DNA from: Streptomyces sp. P9-A2
Lineage (GTDB): Bacteria; Actinomycetota; Actinomycetes; Streptomycetales; Streptomycetaceae
NCBI RefSeq assembly: GCF_036634175.1
Contig: NZ_JAZIFX010000001.1
Span: forward strand, 3,658,001-3,722,000
DNA length: 64,000 nucleotides
Reading direction: 5' to 3'
The notes beneath the pieces were generated by a model. That model was given only the letters and a program-made list of their open reading frames with translations. It did no database searches and was not told where the DNA came from. Below, piece by piece: positions 1 through 8,352 of the stretch; within the stretch, counting starts at the first letter, position 1, and every line of letters starts with the position of its first letter. Both the position numbers and the translations under genes were made by a program.

Positions 1-552
1 GAGTTCTCCGCCGACTTCGTCTCCGGCATCGTCGGCCCCCTGCTCACCGAACCGGACGTGCAGCTGGTGAAGGCCATGTACGACCGGCCCCTGGGCTCCG
101 CGGCCGGCCAGGGGGGCAGGGTCACGGAGCTGATGGCGCGCCCGCTGCTCAACCTGCACTGGCCGCGGCTGGCCGGCTTCGTGCAGCCGCTCGGCGGCGA
201 GTACGCGGCCCGCCGCTCGCTCCTGGAACGGCTGCCCTTCCCCGTCGGCTACGGCGTCGAGCTGGGCATGCTGGTCGACGCCCTGCACCTGGTGGGCCTG
301 GACGCCCTCGCCCAGGTCGACGTCGGTGTCCGCAGACACCGCCACCAGGACGGCCAGGCCCTCGGCCGGATGGCCGCCGCGATCTACCGCACCGCCCACC
401 TCCGCCTGGCCCGCGGCCACCTCGTCCGCCCCGCGCTCACCCAGTTCGAACGCACCGGCGCCGGCTTCGAGCCCCGCACCCACCCGGTGGACACGGAGGA
501 ACGGCCCCCGATGGCGGACATAGCCGAGTACCGGTCCCGCCGGGTGGCCTGA
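1..552 (+). CDS. gpgS: Glucosyl-3-phosphoglycerate synthase, C-terminal part
   Basis: The reading frame is already open at the first base, so this is the C-terminal 183 residues of a gene that starts outside the window. The order of segments (VKAMYDRPL, GGRVTELMARPLL, QPLGGEYAARRSLLE, GYGVELGMLVD, AQVDVGVRRHRHQ) is that of GpgS, the GT2/GT81-type enzyme that moves glucose from a nucleotide sugar to 3-phosphoglycerate. In actinobacteria this starts glucosylglycerate or methylglucose-polysaccharide synthesis. The neighbouring otsA and otsB genes also use activated glucose. The N-terminal nucleotide-binding half cannot be seen. The family call is strong; which end product it serves here is inference. 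Confidence 0.85.
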   Translation, partial: EFSADFVSGIVGPLLTEPDVQLVKAMYDRPLGSAAGQGGRVTELMARPLLNLHWPRLAGFVQPLGGEYAARRSLLERLPFPVGYGVELGMLVDALHLVGLDALAQVDVGVRRHRHQDGQALGRMAAAIYRTAHLRLARGHLVRPALTQFERTGAGFEPRTHPVDTEERPPMADIAEYRSRRVA

Positions 553-715
553 CCACGACGGGCCCGCGCACCCTGCCGCAGTCCTTGCCTCAGCCCTTGC
601 CGCAGCCCTTGACCCGGCATTCCGGGCGGGTCCGGTCGTATACGGCCGGTCCGCCGGTCCACATACGGCTGATCCGCACGTTTGAGCGTTTCGGAGGCGG
701 GCTAGGTTCAGGCGT

Positions 716-2134
716 ATGGCTTCCATGCAGGCTGGTCAGGGTGCTCAGGTGCTGGTCGCGTCGAACCGCGGCCCCGTTTCGTACACGGTGGACGAGGACG
801 GTTCGCTGCGGGCCAGACGGGGCGGCGGCGGACTGGTGTCCGGGCTGTCGGCAATCGGGTCGGACGCGGACTCGCTGTGGGTGTGCTCGGCACTGTCCGA
901 CGGCGACCGCGAAGCCGTGCGGCGCGGGGTCGGCGAGGACGGCGTGCGGATGCTGGACATCCCCGCGGACGTGCACGCCGACGCGTACAACGGCATCGCG
1001 AACTCGGTGCTGTGGTTCGTGCACCACATGCTGTACCAGACACCGCTGGAGCCCGTCTTCGACGCGGAGTTCCGCCGGCAGTGGGCGTCCTACGAGTCCT
1101 ACAACCGGGCGTTCGCCGAGGCGCTGGCCGAGGAGGCGGCCCAGGGGGCCGCGGTCGTGGTGCAGGACTACCACCTGACACTGGTCCCGGGGCTGCTCCG
1201 GGAACTCCGCCCCGACCTGCGCATCGGTCACTTCTCGCACACGCCGTGGGCCCCGCCGGAGTACTTCCGGATGCTGCCCGACGACATCGCCTGGCAGGTG
1301 CTGCGCGGCATGCTGGGCGCGGACCGGCTCGGCTTCCTGACCCGGCGCTGGGCGGACGCGTTCACCGCGTGCTGCGAGCGGTTCGCGGACGGGCTCGGAC
1401 GGACCGCGATCGGGGTGCACGGGCTGGGCGCCGACGCGGACTTCCTGCGCGGCCGCGCGCACGAGACGGACGTCGAGGAACGGATCGTCGCGCTCCGCGA
1501 GGAGATCGGCACGGCCCCCGACGGGACTCCGCGCAAGACCGTCGTCCGGGTCGACCGGACCGAGTTGTCGAAGAACATCGTGCGCGGCCTGCTCGCCTAC
1601 CGGCAGCTCCTCGACGACCGCCCCGAGTGGCGCGAACGCGTCGTGCACGTCGCCTTCGCCTATCCCTCCCGGCAGGATCTCGCCGTGTACCGCGACTACA
1701 CGGCCGAGGTGCAACGGGTCGCCGAGGAGATCAACGAGCGGTACGGGACCCCGGGCTGGCGGCCCGTCGTCCTGCACGTCGAGGACGACTTCGCGCGCTC
1801 CCTGGCCGCGTACCGGCTGGCCGACGTGGCCCTGGTCAACCCCATCCGGGACGGGATGAACCTGGTCGCCAAGGAGATCCCGATCCTGTCCGACGGGGGC
1901 TGCGCGCTGGTGCTGTCCCGGGAGGCGGGCGCGTACGAGGAACTGGGCGAGGACGCCATCGCCGTCAACCCGTACGACGTGGTCGAAACGGCGCGGGCCC
2001 TGCACGAAGGACTCACGATGCGCCCGGCGGAGCGGACCGAGCGCGCCAAGCGCCTGACCGAGGCGGCGACCGCGCTGCCGCCGCAGCAGTGGTTCCTGGA
2101 CCAGCTGAACGCACTGCGGGACGGAATCCGGTGA
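716..2134 (+). CDS. otsA: Trehalose-6-phosphate synthase
   Basis: A 472-residue GT20 enzyme that joins UDP- or GDP-glucose to glucose-6-phosphate to give trehalose-6-phosphate in the cytoplasm. Visible motifs are the N-terminal SNRGPVSY loop near residue 16, QDYHLTLVP near residue 150, the VDRTELSKNI segment and the signature NPIRDGMNLVAKE near residue 375. The length is normal for a bacterial OtsA. The ATG at 716 puts the SNRGP loop at the usual distance from the N-terminus. The phosphatase otsB follows after a 304-bp gap on the same strand, so the two form a functional pair but probably not one tightly coupled operon. Confidence 0.95.
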   Translation: MASMQAGQGAQVLVASNRGPVSYTVDEDGSLRARRGGGGLVSGLSAIGSDADSLWVCSALSDGDREAVRRGVGEDGVRMLDIPADVHADAYNGIANSVLWFVHHMLYQTPLEPVFDAEFRRQWASYESYNRAFAEALAEEAAQGAAVVVQDYHLTLVPGLLRELRPDLRIGHFSHTPWAPPEYFRMLPDDIAWQVLRGMLGADRLGFLTRRWADAFTACCERFADGLGRTAIGVHGLGADADFLRGRAHETDVEERIVALREEIGTAPDGTPRKTVVRVDRTELSKNIVRGLLAYRQLLDDRPEWRERVVHVAFAYPSRQDLAVYRDYTAEVQRVAEEINERYGTPGWRPVVLHVEDDFARSLAAYRLADVALVNPIRDGMNLVAKEIPILSDGGCALVLSREAGAYEELGEDAIAVNPYDVVETARALHEGLTMRPAERTERAKRLTEAATALPPQQWFLDQLNALRDGIR

Positions 2135-2220
2135 CCTGAGCCGGAGATTCCTGGGCGGGTCCTGCCGGCTGCCCGACGCGCCGTCGGCGGCCGGGAGAAG
2201 CCGCGGCCGGCGGCGTTCGT

Positions 2221-2260
2221 GGATGCCGCCGGATGCCGCCGGATCCCGTCGGATCCCGTC
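2221..2260. repeat. Four 10-bp tandem repeats between otsA and otsB
   Basis: Two copies of GGATGCCGCC are followed directly by two copies of GGATCCCGTC. They lie in the 304-bp gap (2135-2438) between otsA and otsB, which otherwise shows no gene. The repeat could be slipped-strand expansion or a protein site. No function is assigned. Confidence 0.8.
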
Positions 2261-2438
2261 GGATGAAGGGCGGCCGACGATCTGCCGGAGAACGTCCGAC
2301 CCGGGTCACTGGAACCGGCCGCCCACTCACCACTCGCCCGTCCGTCCGCCCGCCCGCTCGTTCTCCCGGCCTGCCCGCCGTCCCTGGATGGCCGGTCACG
2401 GATGCGTGCGGACGGGTGTGCGTGGATAGGTTGGCGGT

Positions 2439-3365
2439 ATGGGCAGCTCTACGGATTCCACGGACCCGCACGCCACGCACCCCGACGCCTCCGGCACCGA
2501 CGCCACTGATGCCGGCGCCTCCGCCACCCTGCCGGTGCCCGCCACGCGGGCCGGGCGGGACGGGCTCGACGCGCTGCTCACACGGCCGGGGAAGGCGCTG
2601 ATCGCCCTCGACTTCGACGGGACGCTCTCACCGATCGTGCCCGACCCCGAGCAGGCGCGCGCCCATCCCGGCGCGGTGCGCGCACTCGCCGCGCTCGCCC
2701 CGCGGGTGGCCTCCGTGGCGGTGGTCACCGGCCGGCCTCCCGAGGTCGCGGTGCGGCACGGCGGCTTCGCGGACGTCCCCGGCCTGGAGCACCTGGTCGT
2801 CCTCGGCCACTACGGCACCGAGCGCTGGGACGCCGCCACCGGTGACATCACCGCGCCCGCCCCGCACCCCGGGGTCGCCGCCGTCCGCGCGGAACTGCCG
2901 GGGCTGCTCGACCGGCTCGGTGCGCCGGAGGGCACCTGGACCGAGGAGAAGGGCCGCGCGGTGGCCGTCCACACCCGCAGGGCCGCCGACCCCCAGGCCG
3001 CCCTCGAGGCGCTGCGCGAACCGCTGACCGGCCTGGCACACCGGCACGGGCTGGTCGTCGAGCCCGGCCGCATGGTCCTGGAACTGCGTCCGCCCGGGAT
3101 GGACAAGGGCGTCGCCCTGGCGGAGTACGCCCGCGAGATCGGCGCCGGGTCCGTCCTCTACGCGGGAGACGACCTGGGTGACCTCCCCGCCTACGCCGCC
3201 GTCGACGCACTCCGCTCGGACGGTGTTCCCGGTGTGCTGGTGTGCAGCGGCAGCGACGAGGTCACGGAGCTGCGGGAACGCGCGGACGTGGTGGTCGACG
3301 GCCCCGAGGGTGTCGTCCACCTGCTCGGGGCACTGGCACGGGCCCTGGCTCCGCGAACGGACTGA
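2439..3365 (+). CDS. otsB: Trehalose-6-phosphate phosphatase
   Basis: A 308-residue HAD-superfamily phosphatase that removes phosphate from trehalose-6-phosphate, the second step of the OtsAB route. HAD motif I is ALDFDGTLSPI near residue 55; VVTGRPP follows near residue 95 and the C-terminal metal site GDDLGDLPAY near residue 245. The first 30 residues are low-complexity Thr/Ala/Asp and unlike the core family, so translation may start further in; I kept the ATG at 2439 because it is the first in frame and a GGATAGG stretch lies upstream. A strong hairpin follows the gene. Confidence 0.93.
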   Translation: MGSSTDSTDPHATHPDASGTDATDAGASATLPVPATRAGRDGLDALLTRPGKALIALDFDGTLSPIVPDPEQARAHPGAVRALAALAPRVASVAVVTGRPPEVAVRHGGFADVPGLEHLVVLGHYGTERWDAATGDITAPAPHPGVAAVRAELPGLLDRLGAPEGTWTEEKGRAVAVHTRRAADPQAALEALREPLTGLAHRHGLVVEPGRMVLELRPPGMDKGVALAEYAREIGAGSVLYAGDDLGDLPAYAAVDALRSDGVPGVLVCSGSDEVTELRERADVVVDGPEGVVHLLGALARALAPRTD

Positions 3366-3377
3366 ACGGCCGTCAGC

Positions 3378-3437
3378 CCCGCCGCACGGAACGCTGAACG
3401 CTGAACGCGAGCCGTGTTCAGCGTTCCGTGCGGCGGG
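3378..3437. terminator. 22-bp perfect hairpin between otsB and the convergent gene
   Basis: Positions 3378-3399 and 3416-3437 are perfectly complementary over 22 bp with a 16-nt loop. The hairpin sits between otsB (ending 3365) and a convergent small gene (ending 3418) and overlaps the last codons of that gene. It fits a bidirectional terminator. There is no T-tract, which is common in Streptomyces. Confidence 0.8.
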
Positions 3438-3741
3438 ACTCCCGGACGCGGCGGAGCCGGTTCACGGTGACCGGGTCGTGGGCCAGGGCGCGGGGGTCGT
3501 CGAGCAGGGCGTTGAGGAGCTGGTAGTAGCGCACCGGGGCCAGGCCCAGCTCCTCGCGGATCGCCCGCTCCTTCGCGCCGGGGCCGAGGAAGCCGCGGCG
3601 CTCCAGCGCGAGGATGTCCCGCTCGCGCCGCGCCGGCCACTCCTGGCCCTGTTCCCGCTCCCGCCCCTGTTCCCGCTCCTCGTCCGTGCCCGGGTCCTGG
3701 TCCGTGCCTGGGCCCTCGTCCATGCCTGGGTCGTGGTCCAT
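3418..3741 (-). CDS. DUF3263-type small HTH-like protein
   Basis: A 107-residue protein. The first 35 residues are a charged repeat-like tail (EREQGREREQGQE). The rest matches my memory of the actinobacterial DUF3263 family: RRERDILALERR, then GPGAKERAIREELGLAPVRYYQLLNALLDDPRAL, which looks like a sigma-region-4 or helix-turn-helix fold. It probably binds DNA or RNA polymerase, but no target is known to me. The ATG at 3741 gives the longest sensible form; a second ATG seven codons in would also do. It converges on otsB across a shared hairpin. Confidence 0.75.
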   Translation of the reverse strand: MDHDPGMDEGPGTDQDPGTDEEREQGREREQGQEWPARRERDILALERRGFLGPGAKERAIREELGLAPVRYYQLLNALLDDPRALAHDPVTVNRLRRVRESRRTER

Positions 3742-3937
3742 ACCCCGCACGGTAGCCCCCACCGCCGACAGCCGGCCCACGGGCGGCGGGCGGCGCCCTA
3801 CTGCGCGCTCTCCGCGCGTGTGGCGGTCGCCTGGAGCCGGCCCAGCACGTCCTCGGGGCTGCGCCGCTGCACTGCTTCCTGCCCCAACTCCGGTGCTCCG
3901 CGCCATCCGCTCCGAAAAGTTTCCGATAATCGGATTA

Positions 3938-3949
3938 AGGTCTACACCA
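3938..3949. promoter_or_regulatory. DasR-type dre site 1 upstream of nagK
   Basis: AGGTCTACACCA matches the DasR consensus TGGTCTAGACCA at 10 of 12 positions. It lies about 50 bp before nagK. DasR, the GntR-type GlcNAc regulator, is known to control nagK and nagA in Streptomyces, so the context supports the site. Confidence 0.75.
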
Positions 3950-3955
3950 CGTAAG

Positions 3956-3967
3956 TGGACTAGACCT
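3956..3967. promoter_or_regulatory. DasR-type dre site 2 upstream of nagK
   Basis: TGGACTAGACCT, read on the other strand as AGGTCTAGTCCA, is a second 10-of-12 match to the dre consensus. It begins 18 bp after the first, close to two helical turns, which would allow two DasR dimers side by side. It directly precedes the ATG at 3971, so it probably overlaps the promoter or transcription start. Confidence 0.75.
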
Positions 3968-3997
3968 CTTATGGGTCCCGGGGTCACACTGTCCCCC

Positions 3998-4942
3998 GTG
4001 GAACACGTCATCGCCCTCGATGTGGGCGGCACCGGAATGAAGGCCGCCCTGGTCGGAGCGGACGGCACGCTGCTGCACCGGGCCCGCCGGGCCACCGCGC
4101 GCGAGCGCGGCCCGGACGCGGTGGTCGCCGGAATCCTGGACTTCGCCGCCAATCTCCTGGCCCACGGCGCCGAACACCTCGGCGGGCCCGCGTCCGCCGC
4201 CGGCCTCGCCGTCCCCGGCATCGTCGACGAGACGCGGGGCGTCGCCGTCTACTCCGCCAACCTCGGCTGGCGCGACCTCCCGCTGCGCGCGCTGCTCGCA
4301 CAGCGGCTCGGCGGCATCCCGGTCGCCCTCGGCCACGACGTCCGCACCGGCGGGCTCGCCGAGGGCCGCATCGGGGCGGGCCGGGGCACCGACCGGTTCC
4401 TGTTCGTGGCGCTGGGCACCGGCATCGCGGGCGCCATCGGCATCGACGGCCGGGTGGAGGCGGGCGCGCACGGCTTCGCGGGCGAGATCGGCCACATCGT
4501 CGTACGGCCCGGGGGCCTCCCCTGTCCGTGCGGTCAGCGCGGCTGCCTGGAGCGGTACGCGTCCGCGGCGGCGGTCGGCGAAGCGTGGGCGGCGGTCTGC
4601 GGCGAGGAGGGCGCGGACGCGGCCCACTGCGCCGGGGCCGTGGCCTCGGGCGACGTACGGGCCCGGGAGGTCTGGCAGGAGGCGGTCGAGGCGCTCGCCG
4701 ACGGGCTGGTCACCGCGCTCACCCTGCTGGACCCCCGCACCCTGATCATCGGTGGCGGGCTGGCCGAGGCCGCGGAAACCTTGTTCACACCGCTGCGTGA
4801 GGCCGTCCGGCAGCGGATCACCTTCCAGAAACCGCCGTCCCTGGTCCCCGCGGCCCTCGGGGACAGCGCCGGATGCCTGGGCGCGGGACTCCTCGCCCGG
4901 GATCTCCTCACCACCACTGACCCCTCGGAGGTAACCACCTGA
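3998..4942 (+). CDS. nagK: ROK-family N-acetylglucosamine kinase
   Basis: A 314-residue ROK-family sugar kinase. The ATP loop DVGGTGMKAAL is at the N-terminus, GHDVRTGGLAEGR holds the catalytic region, and GLPCPCGQRGCLE is the ROK zinc motif. With nagA directly behind it (stop and start share one base, TGATG) and two dre sites in front, the likely reaction is phosphorylation of GlcNAc to GlcNAc-6-phosphate. The start is either the ATG at 3971 or the GTG at 3998. I chose GTG because VEHVIALDVGGTG gives the usual short ROK N-terminus. Neither start has a clear ribosome site, so a leaderless message is possible. Confidence 0.88.
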   Translation: MEHVIALDVGGTGMKAALVGADGTLLHRARRATARERGPDAVVAGILDFAANLLAHGAEHLGGPASAAGLAVPGIVDETRGVAVYSANLGWRDLPLRALLAQRLGGIPVALGHDVRTGGLAEGRIGAGRGTDRFLFVALGTGIAGAIGIDGRVEAGAHGFAGEIGHIVVRPGGLPCPCGQRGCLERYASAAAVGEAWAAVCGEEGADAAHCAGAVASGDVRAREVWQEAVEALADGLVTALTLLDPRTLIIGGGLAEAAETLFTPLREAVRQRITFQKPPSLVPAALGDSAGCLGAGLLARDLLTTTDPSEVTT

Positions 4943-6138
4943 TGGCCCCCACCAAGGTTCTCACCGGTGCCCGGGTGGTCCTGCCCACCGGGACCGTGGA
5001 CAACGGCCGTGTGACCGTGGAGGGCACCCGGATCGTCGCCACGGCCCCCGCGAACGCCACCCCCGAGGCCCCCGCGATCGCCTCCCCCGGCGCTCCCGGG
5101 AACGCCGTCGAGACGCTCGACCTGACCGGGCACTGGCTGGTGCCCGGCTTCGTCGACCTCCACAACCACGGCGGCGGCGGCGCGTCCTTCCCCTCCGGGA
5201 CCGTCGACGAGGTCCTCAAGGGCATCCACACCCACCGCCTGCACGGCACCACCACCCTGGTCGCCTCGACCGTCACCGGCGACATGGACGTCCTCGTCCG
5301 GCGCGCGGGCCTGCTGGCGGAACTGGCCGAGCAGGGCGACATCGCCGGCATCCACTTCGAGGGCCCGTTCATCTCGCCGTGCCGCAAGGGCGCGCACTCC
5401 GAGGAACTGCTGCGCGACCCCGACCCGGCGGAGGTCCGCAAACTGATCGACGCCGCCCACGGCCGGGCGAAGATGGTCACCCTCGCCACCGAACTGCCCG
5501 GCGGCCTCGACTCCGTACGCCTGCTCGCCGAACACGGCGTGATCGCGGCCGTCGGCCACACCGACGCGACGTACGAGCAGACCGTGGCGGCCATCGACGC
5601 GGGCGCCACGGTCGCCACCCACCTGTTCAACGCGATGCCGGCGCTCGGCCACCGCGCCCCCGGCCCGATCACCGCCCTGCTGGAGGACGAGCGGGTCACG
5701 GTCGAGCTGATCAACGACGGCACCCATCTACACCCGGCCGCCCTCCAGTTGGCGTTCCACCACGCGGGCCCCGGACGGGTGGCGTTCGTCACGGACGCGA
5801 TGGACGCGGCCGGCTTCGGCGACGGCCGCTACCTGCTCGGCCCGCTGGAGGTCGAGGTCGCCGACGGCGTGGCCCGGCTGGTGGAGGGCGGCTCCATCGC
5901 GGGATCGACGCTCACCCTGGACCGTGCCCTCAAGCGGGCGGTGACCGTCGACGGGCTGCCCGTCGAGCACGCGGTCGCGGCCCTGTCCACCAACCCGGCC
6001 CGGCTGCTGGGCATGGACGACAGGATCGGCTCCCTGGAACCCGGGAAGGACGCCGACCTGGTGGTCCTCGACGCGGACTTCACCCTCAAGGGCGTGATGC
6101 GCCGGGGTGAATGGGTGGTAGCTCCCCAACTGGGCTGA
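4942..6138 (+). CDS. nagA: N-acetylglucosamine-6-phosphate deacetylase
   Basis: A 398-residue amidohydrolase that converts GlcNAc-6-phosphate to glucosamine-6-phosphate and acetate. Metal and substrate motifs are all present: DLHNHGGGGASF near residue 73, HFEGPF near residue 138, GHTDATYE near residue 207, THLFNAMPALGHR, and the catalytic Asp in VTDAMDAAGF. A good ribosome site (GGAGG) lies inside the end of nagK. The protein carries a 20-residue Ala/Pro-rich insert near residue 35 that is absent from the core fold. It completes the chitin and peptidoglycan amino-sugar salvage pair under likely DasR control. Confidence 0.95.
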   Translation: MAPTKVLTGARVVLPTGTVDNGRVTVEGTRIVATAPANATPEAPAIASPGAPGNAVETLDLTGHWLVPGFVDLHNHGGGGASFPSGTVDEVLKGIHTHRLHGTTTLVASTVTGDMDVLVRRAGLLAELAEQGDIAGIHFEGPFISPCRKGAHSEELLRDPDPAEVRKLIDAAHGRAKMVTLATELPGGLDSVRLLAEHGVIAAVGHTDATYEQTVAAIDAGATVATHLFNAMPALGHRAPGPITALLEDERVTVELINDGTHLHPAALQLAFHHAGPGRVAFVTDAMDAAGFGDGRYLLGPLEVEVADGVARLVEGGSIAGSTLTLDRALKRAVTVDGLPVEHAVAALSTNPARLLGMDDRIGSLEPGKDADLVVLDADFTLKGVMRRGEWVVAPQLG

Positions 6139-6157
6139 TCCGTCCCCCCCCTTCTCT

Positions 6158-6208
6158 CCCCGGTCGGGCCCCGGCCGGGCCCGGCCGGGGGAGCGGGGCC
6201 CGACCGGG
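6158..6208 (+). terminator. GC-rich hairpin after nagA
   Basis: The arm at 6158-6172 pairs with 6195-6208 (14 bp, GGGGCCCGACCGGG on the right side). A second GC-rich self-complementary stretch lies in the loop. It follows the nagA stop by 20 bp and precedes pfkB, so it should end the nagKA transcript. Confidence 0.75.
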
Positions 6209-6273
6209 GGGTGGGCCGACGGCCGTCTCTTTGGCATGATCAGGGGCCGGAATGACGGAGGGAGGCCGGCCCG

Positions 6274-7203
6274 GTGATCCTCACCGTCACACTGAACACC
6301 GCTCTCGACATCACCCATCGCGTGCCCGCCCTGCGTCCGGGCGCCTCCCACCGGGTCACCGAGGTGACCGAACGCCCCGGCGGCAAGGGCGTCAACGTGG
6401 CCAGGGTGCTCGCCGCCCTGGGCCACGAGGTGACGGTCACCGGCTTCACCGGCGGCACCACCGGACGGCTCCTGCGTGAGGGGCTCACCGCGATACCGGG
6501 CCTGACGGACGCGCTGCTCCCGGTGTCCGGCACGACCCGGCGCACCCTGGCCGTGGTCGACGAACGCTCCGGCACCACCACTCAGCTCAACGAGCCCGGC
6601 CCGGTCGTATCCCACGCCGAGTGGCACGCCTTCCAGGAGGTCTACGAGGATCTGCTGGACGGCGTCTCGGCGGTGGCCCTGTGCGGCAGCCTGCCCCCGG
6701 GCGTCCCGGTCGGCGCCTACGCCGGGCTGGTCCGCACCGCCCGCGCCGCCAAGGTCCCCGTCCTCCTCGACACCAGCGGGTCACCACTGCGCCGCGGCAT
6801 CGCCGGACGCCCCGACATCCTCAAGCCGAACGCCGAGGAACTGGCTGAACTCACCGGCTCCCACGAGCCGTTGACCGCCACCCAGGACGCCCGCCGACGC
6901 GGCGCCGGCGCGGTGGTCGCTTCCCTGGGCCCGGACGGGCTGCTCGCGGTGACCCCTCAGGGCCACTGGCGCGCCGCGCCGCCGGCCCGTCTGCGCGGCA
7001 ACCCCACCGGCGCCGGCGACTCCCTGGTCGCGGGCCTGCTCTCGGGCCTGGTGGAACACCTGCCGTGGCCGGAACGCCTCGCCCGGGCGGCGGCCCTGTC
7101 GGCGGCGACCGTACTGGCCCCGACAGCGGGCGAGTTCGACCGCGAGACCTACGAGAACCTGTTGCGGCGCACCGTGGTCACGAGCGAGGCCGAGGCGGCG
7201 TAG
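6274..7203 (+). CDS. 1-phosphofructokinase-family (PfkB) sugar kinase
   Basis: A 309-residue PfkB/ribokinase-fold hexose kinase of the FruK/LacC branch. It has the N-terminal MILTVTLNTALD strand, the GGKGVNVARVL sugar-binding motif near residue 37, and the catalytic PTGAGDSLVAG near residue 247. Likely substrates are fructose-1-phosphate or tagatose-6-phosphate; the sequence alone cannot separate these. It stands alone behind the nagA terminator, which fits central sugar metabolism. The GTG at 6274 has an upstream GGAGGC, and the next residues match the family N-terminus. Confidence 0.88.
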   Translation: MILTVTLNTALDITHRVPALRPGASHRVTEVTERPGGKGVNVARVLAALGHEVTVTGFTGGTTGRLLREGLTAIPGLTDALLPVSGTTRRTLAVVDERSGTTTQLNEPGPVVSHAEWHAFQEVYEDLLDGVSAVALCGSLPPGVPVGAYAGLVRTARAAKVPVLLDTSGSPLRRGIAGRPDILKPNAEELAELTGSHEPLTATQDARRRGAGAVVASLGPDGLLAVTPQGHWRAAPPARLRGNPTGAGDSLVAGLLSGLVEHLPWPERLARAAALSAATVLAPTAGEFDRETYENLLRRTVVTSEAEAA

Positions 7204-7245
7204 GGCCTGTCCCGGCGGCCGACGCCGACCGGGGCGGCTCCGCCC

Positions 7246-8199
7246 CTACTCCTTGACCCGGCCTTCCTTCAGCCACAGCTGGTCCAGCAGGACGTTGCAC
7301 TTGTCGCCGTCGTTGCAGGAGACCGAGATCGTGTTGGTGCCCTTGTTGAGGGCGGGCCATGCGTAGGTCTTGGTCCAGCCCTTGGAGAAGTCGCCGTCCT
7401 TGGCGTGGGCCCAGTTGTCCATGTTCAGCTTGTTGCCGAACTCCTTGCCGTTGACGGTGAGCGTCATCGACTGGGGCTCGTCGGTGGTGCTGTAGCGCAC
7501 GAAGACGGTGTAGTCACCGTCCTTCGGGATGCCGTCGACCGTCCAGGTGACCGTGGAACCCGGCTGGTTGAGGTTCGTCACGTAGGTGCCGCCGTCGGAC
7601 TGCGCGCCCTCGACGTCCTGCGCCAGGGCCGCGCCGCCGCCCAGACGCAGCGCCTTGGCATCGATCGTCGGCAGCTCGGCCGCTTCCTCTTCCTTGTCGT
7701 CACCGCTCGCCGAGGGGCTCGGTTCGGTGGTGGTCTGGGACTGGGTCGGGGACGCGTCGGCCTGGTTGCCGCTCTTGTCGTTCTTGTCGTCGTCGCCGCT
7801 GAGCATGGCCACGCTGATGCCGATGACCACCGCGGCGACCACCGCGACGGCGCCGATGAGCAGGCCCTTGGTGTTCGGGCCGCGGCCCCGGCCACCGCCG
7901 CCGTGACCACCACGGCCGCCCGGAAGCTGCGAGGAGACGGTGGGTGCGGCGCCGGGCAGTGTCTCCGGTGCCGCGTAGTTCGCGTTCGGCCGGCCGTGCG
8001 TTCCCTGCTGCGGCGCCTGCGCCGCGGGGCCCTGCTGGCCGTACTGACGCGTGCCGACCGGCCGCACCCGGTTGACCGAGTTCGGGTAGCCGTAGCCCCC
8101 GGACGGCGGCTGGGCTCCGTTGGCCTGACCGTCGGCGTAGAGGTAGCCGAACGGGTCGTCGTCCTCGGGCGTGTTTGCGCCGTTGTTGCCGGACGTCAT
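7246..8199 (-). CDS. Membrane-anchored carbohydrate-binding-module protein
   Basis: A 317-residue protein in three parts. Residues 1-105 are a disordered cytoplasmic tail rich in Gly, Gln and Pro. Residues about 111-133 form one membrane helix (GLLIGAVAVVAAVVIG), followed by an acidic Ser/Thr linker. Residues about 185-317 are a beta-sandwich like CBM35/CBM6 (GGGAALAQDVEG, TVTWTVDGI, YTVFVRYST, NTISVSCNDGDKC, LLDQLWLKEG). The sandwich should lie outside the membrane and bind sugars, perhaps wall or exopolysaccharide chains. There is no enzyme domain. The gene faces pfkB across a 42-bp gap. Confidence 0.8.
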   Translation of the reverse strand: MTSGNNGANTPEDDDPFGYLYADGQANGAQPPSGGYGYPNSVNRVRPVGTRQYGQQGPAAQAPQQGTHGRPNANYAAPETLPGAAPTVSSQLPGGRGGHGGGGRGRGPNTKGLLIGAVAVVAAVVIGISVAMLSGDDDKNDKSGNQADASPTQSQTTTEPSPSASGDDKEEEAAELPTIDAKALRLGGGAALAQDVEGAQSDGGTYVTNLNQPGSTVTWTVDGIPKDGDYTVFVRYSTTDEPQSMTLTVNGKEFGNKLNMDNWAHAKDGDFSKGWTKTYAWPALNKGTNTISVSCNDGDKCNVLLDQLWLKEGRVKE

Positions 8200-8243
8200 C
8201 CCTTGGTACTCCTAGCTGCGGATCGGATGCGGTACGGGTGGTG

Positions 8244-8261
8244 AGGTAGGCGAGCCTACCT
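8244..8261. promoter_or_regulatory. Perfect 8-2-8 palindrome upstream of the CBM protein
   Basis: AGGTAGGC-GA-GCCTACCT is a perfect inverted repeat 45 bp before the start at 8199. It partly resembles iron-box (DmdR/IdeR) half-sites but the spacing differs, so I do not name the regulator. Confidence 0.6.
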
Positions 8262-8352
8262 TCCCCCATTCTCGAATCTACTCGAACAGGGGGACCCCCA
8301 TCCGACCACCCGAACAGGTGACTCGGGCCGCATCAACTCGCCGACCTGGGTC

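Noticed and set aside
590..2005. Long open frame on the minus strand opposite otsA
   Set aside because: It is a GC-skew shadow of the real otsA frame; the product is Arg/Pro/Gly-rich without any domain.
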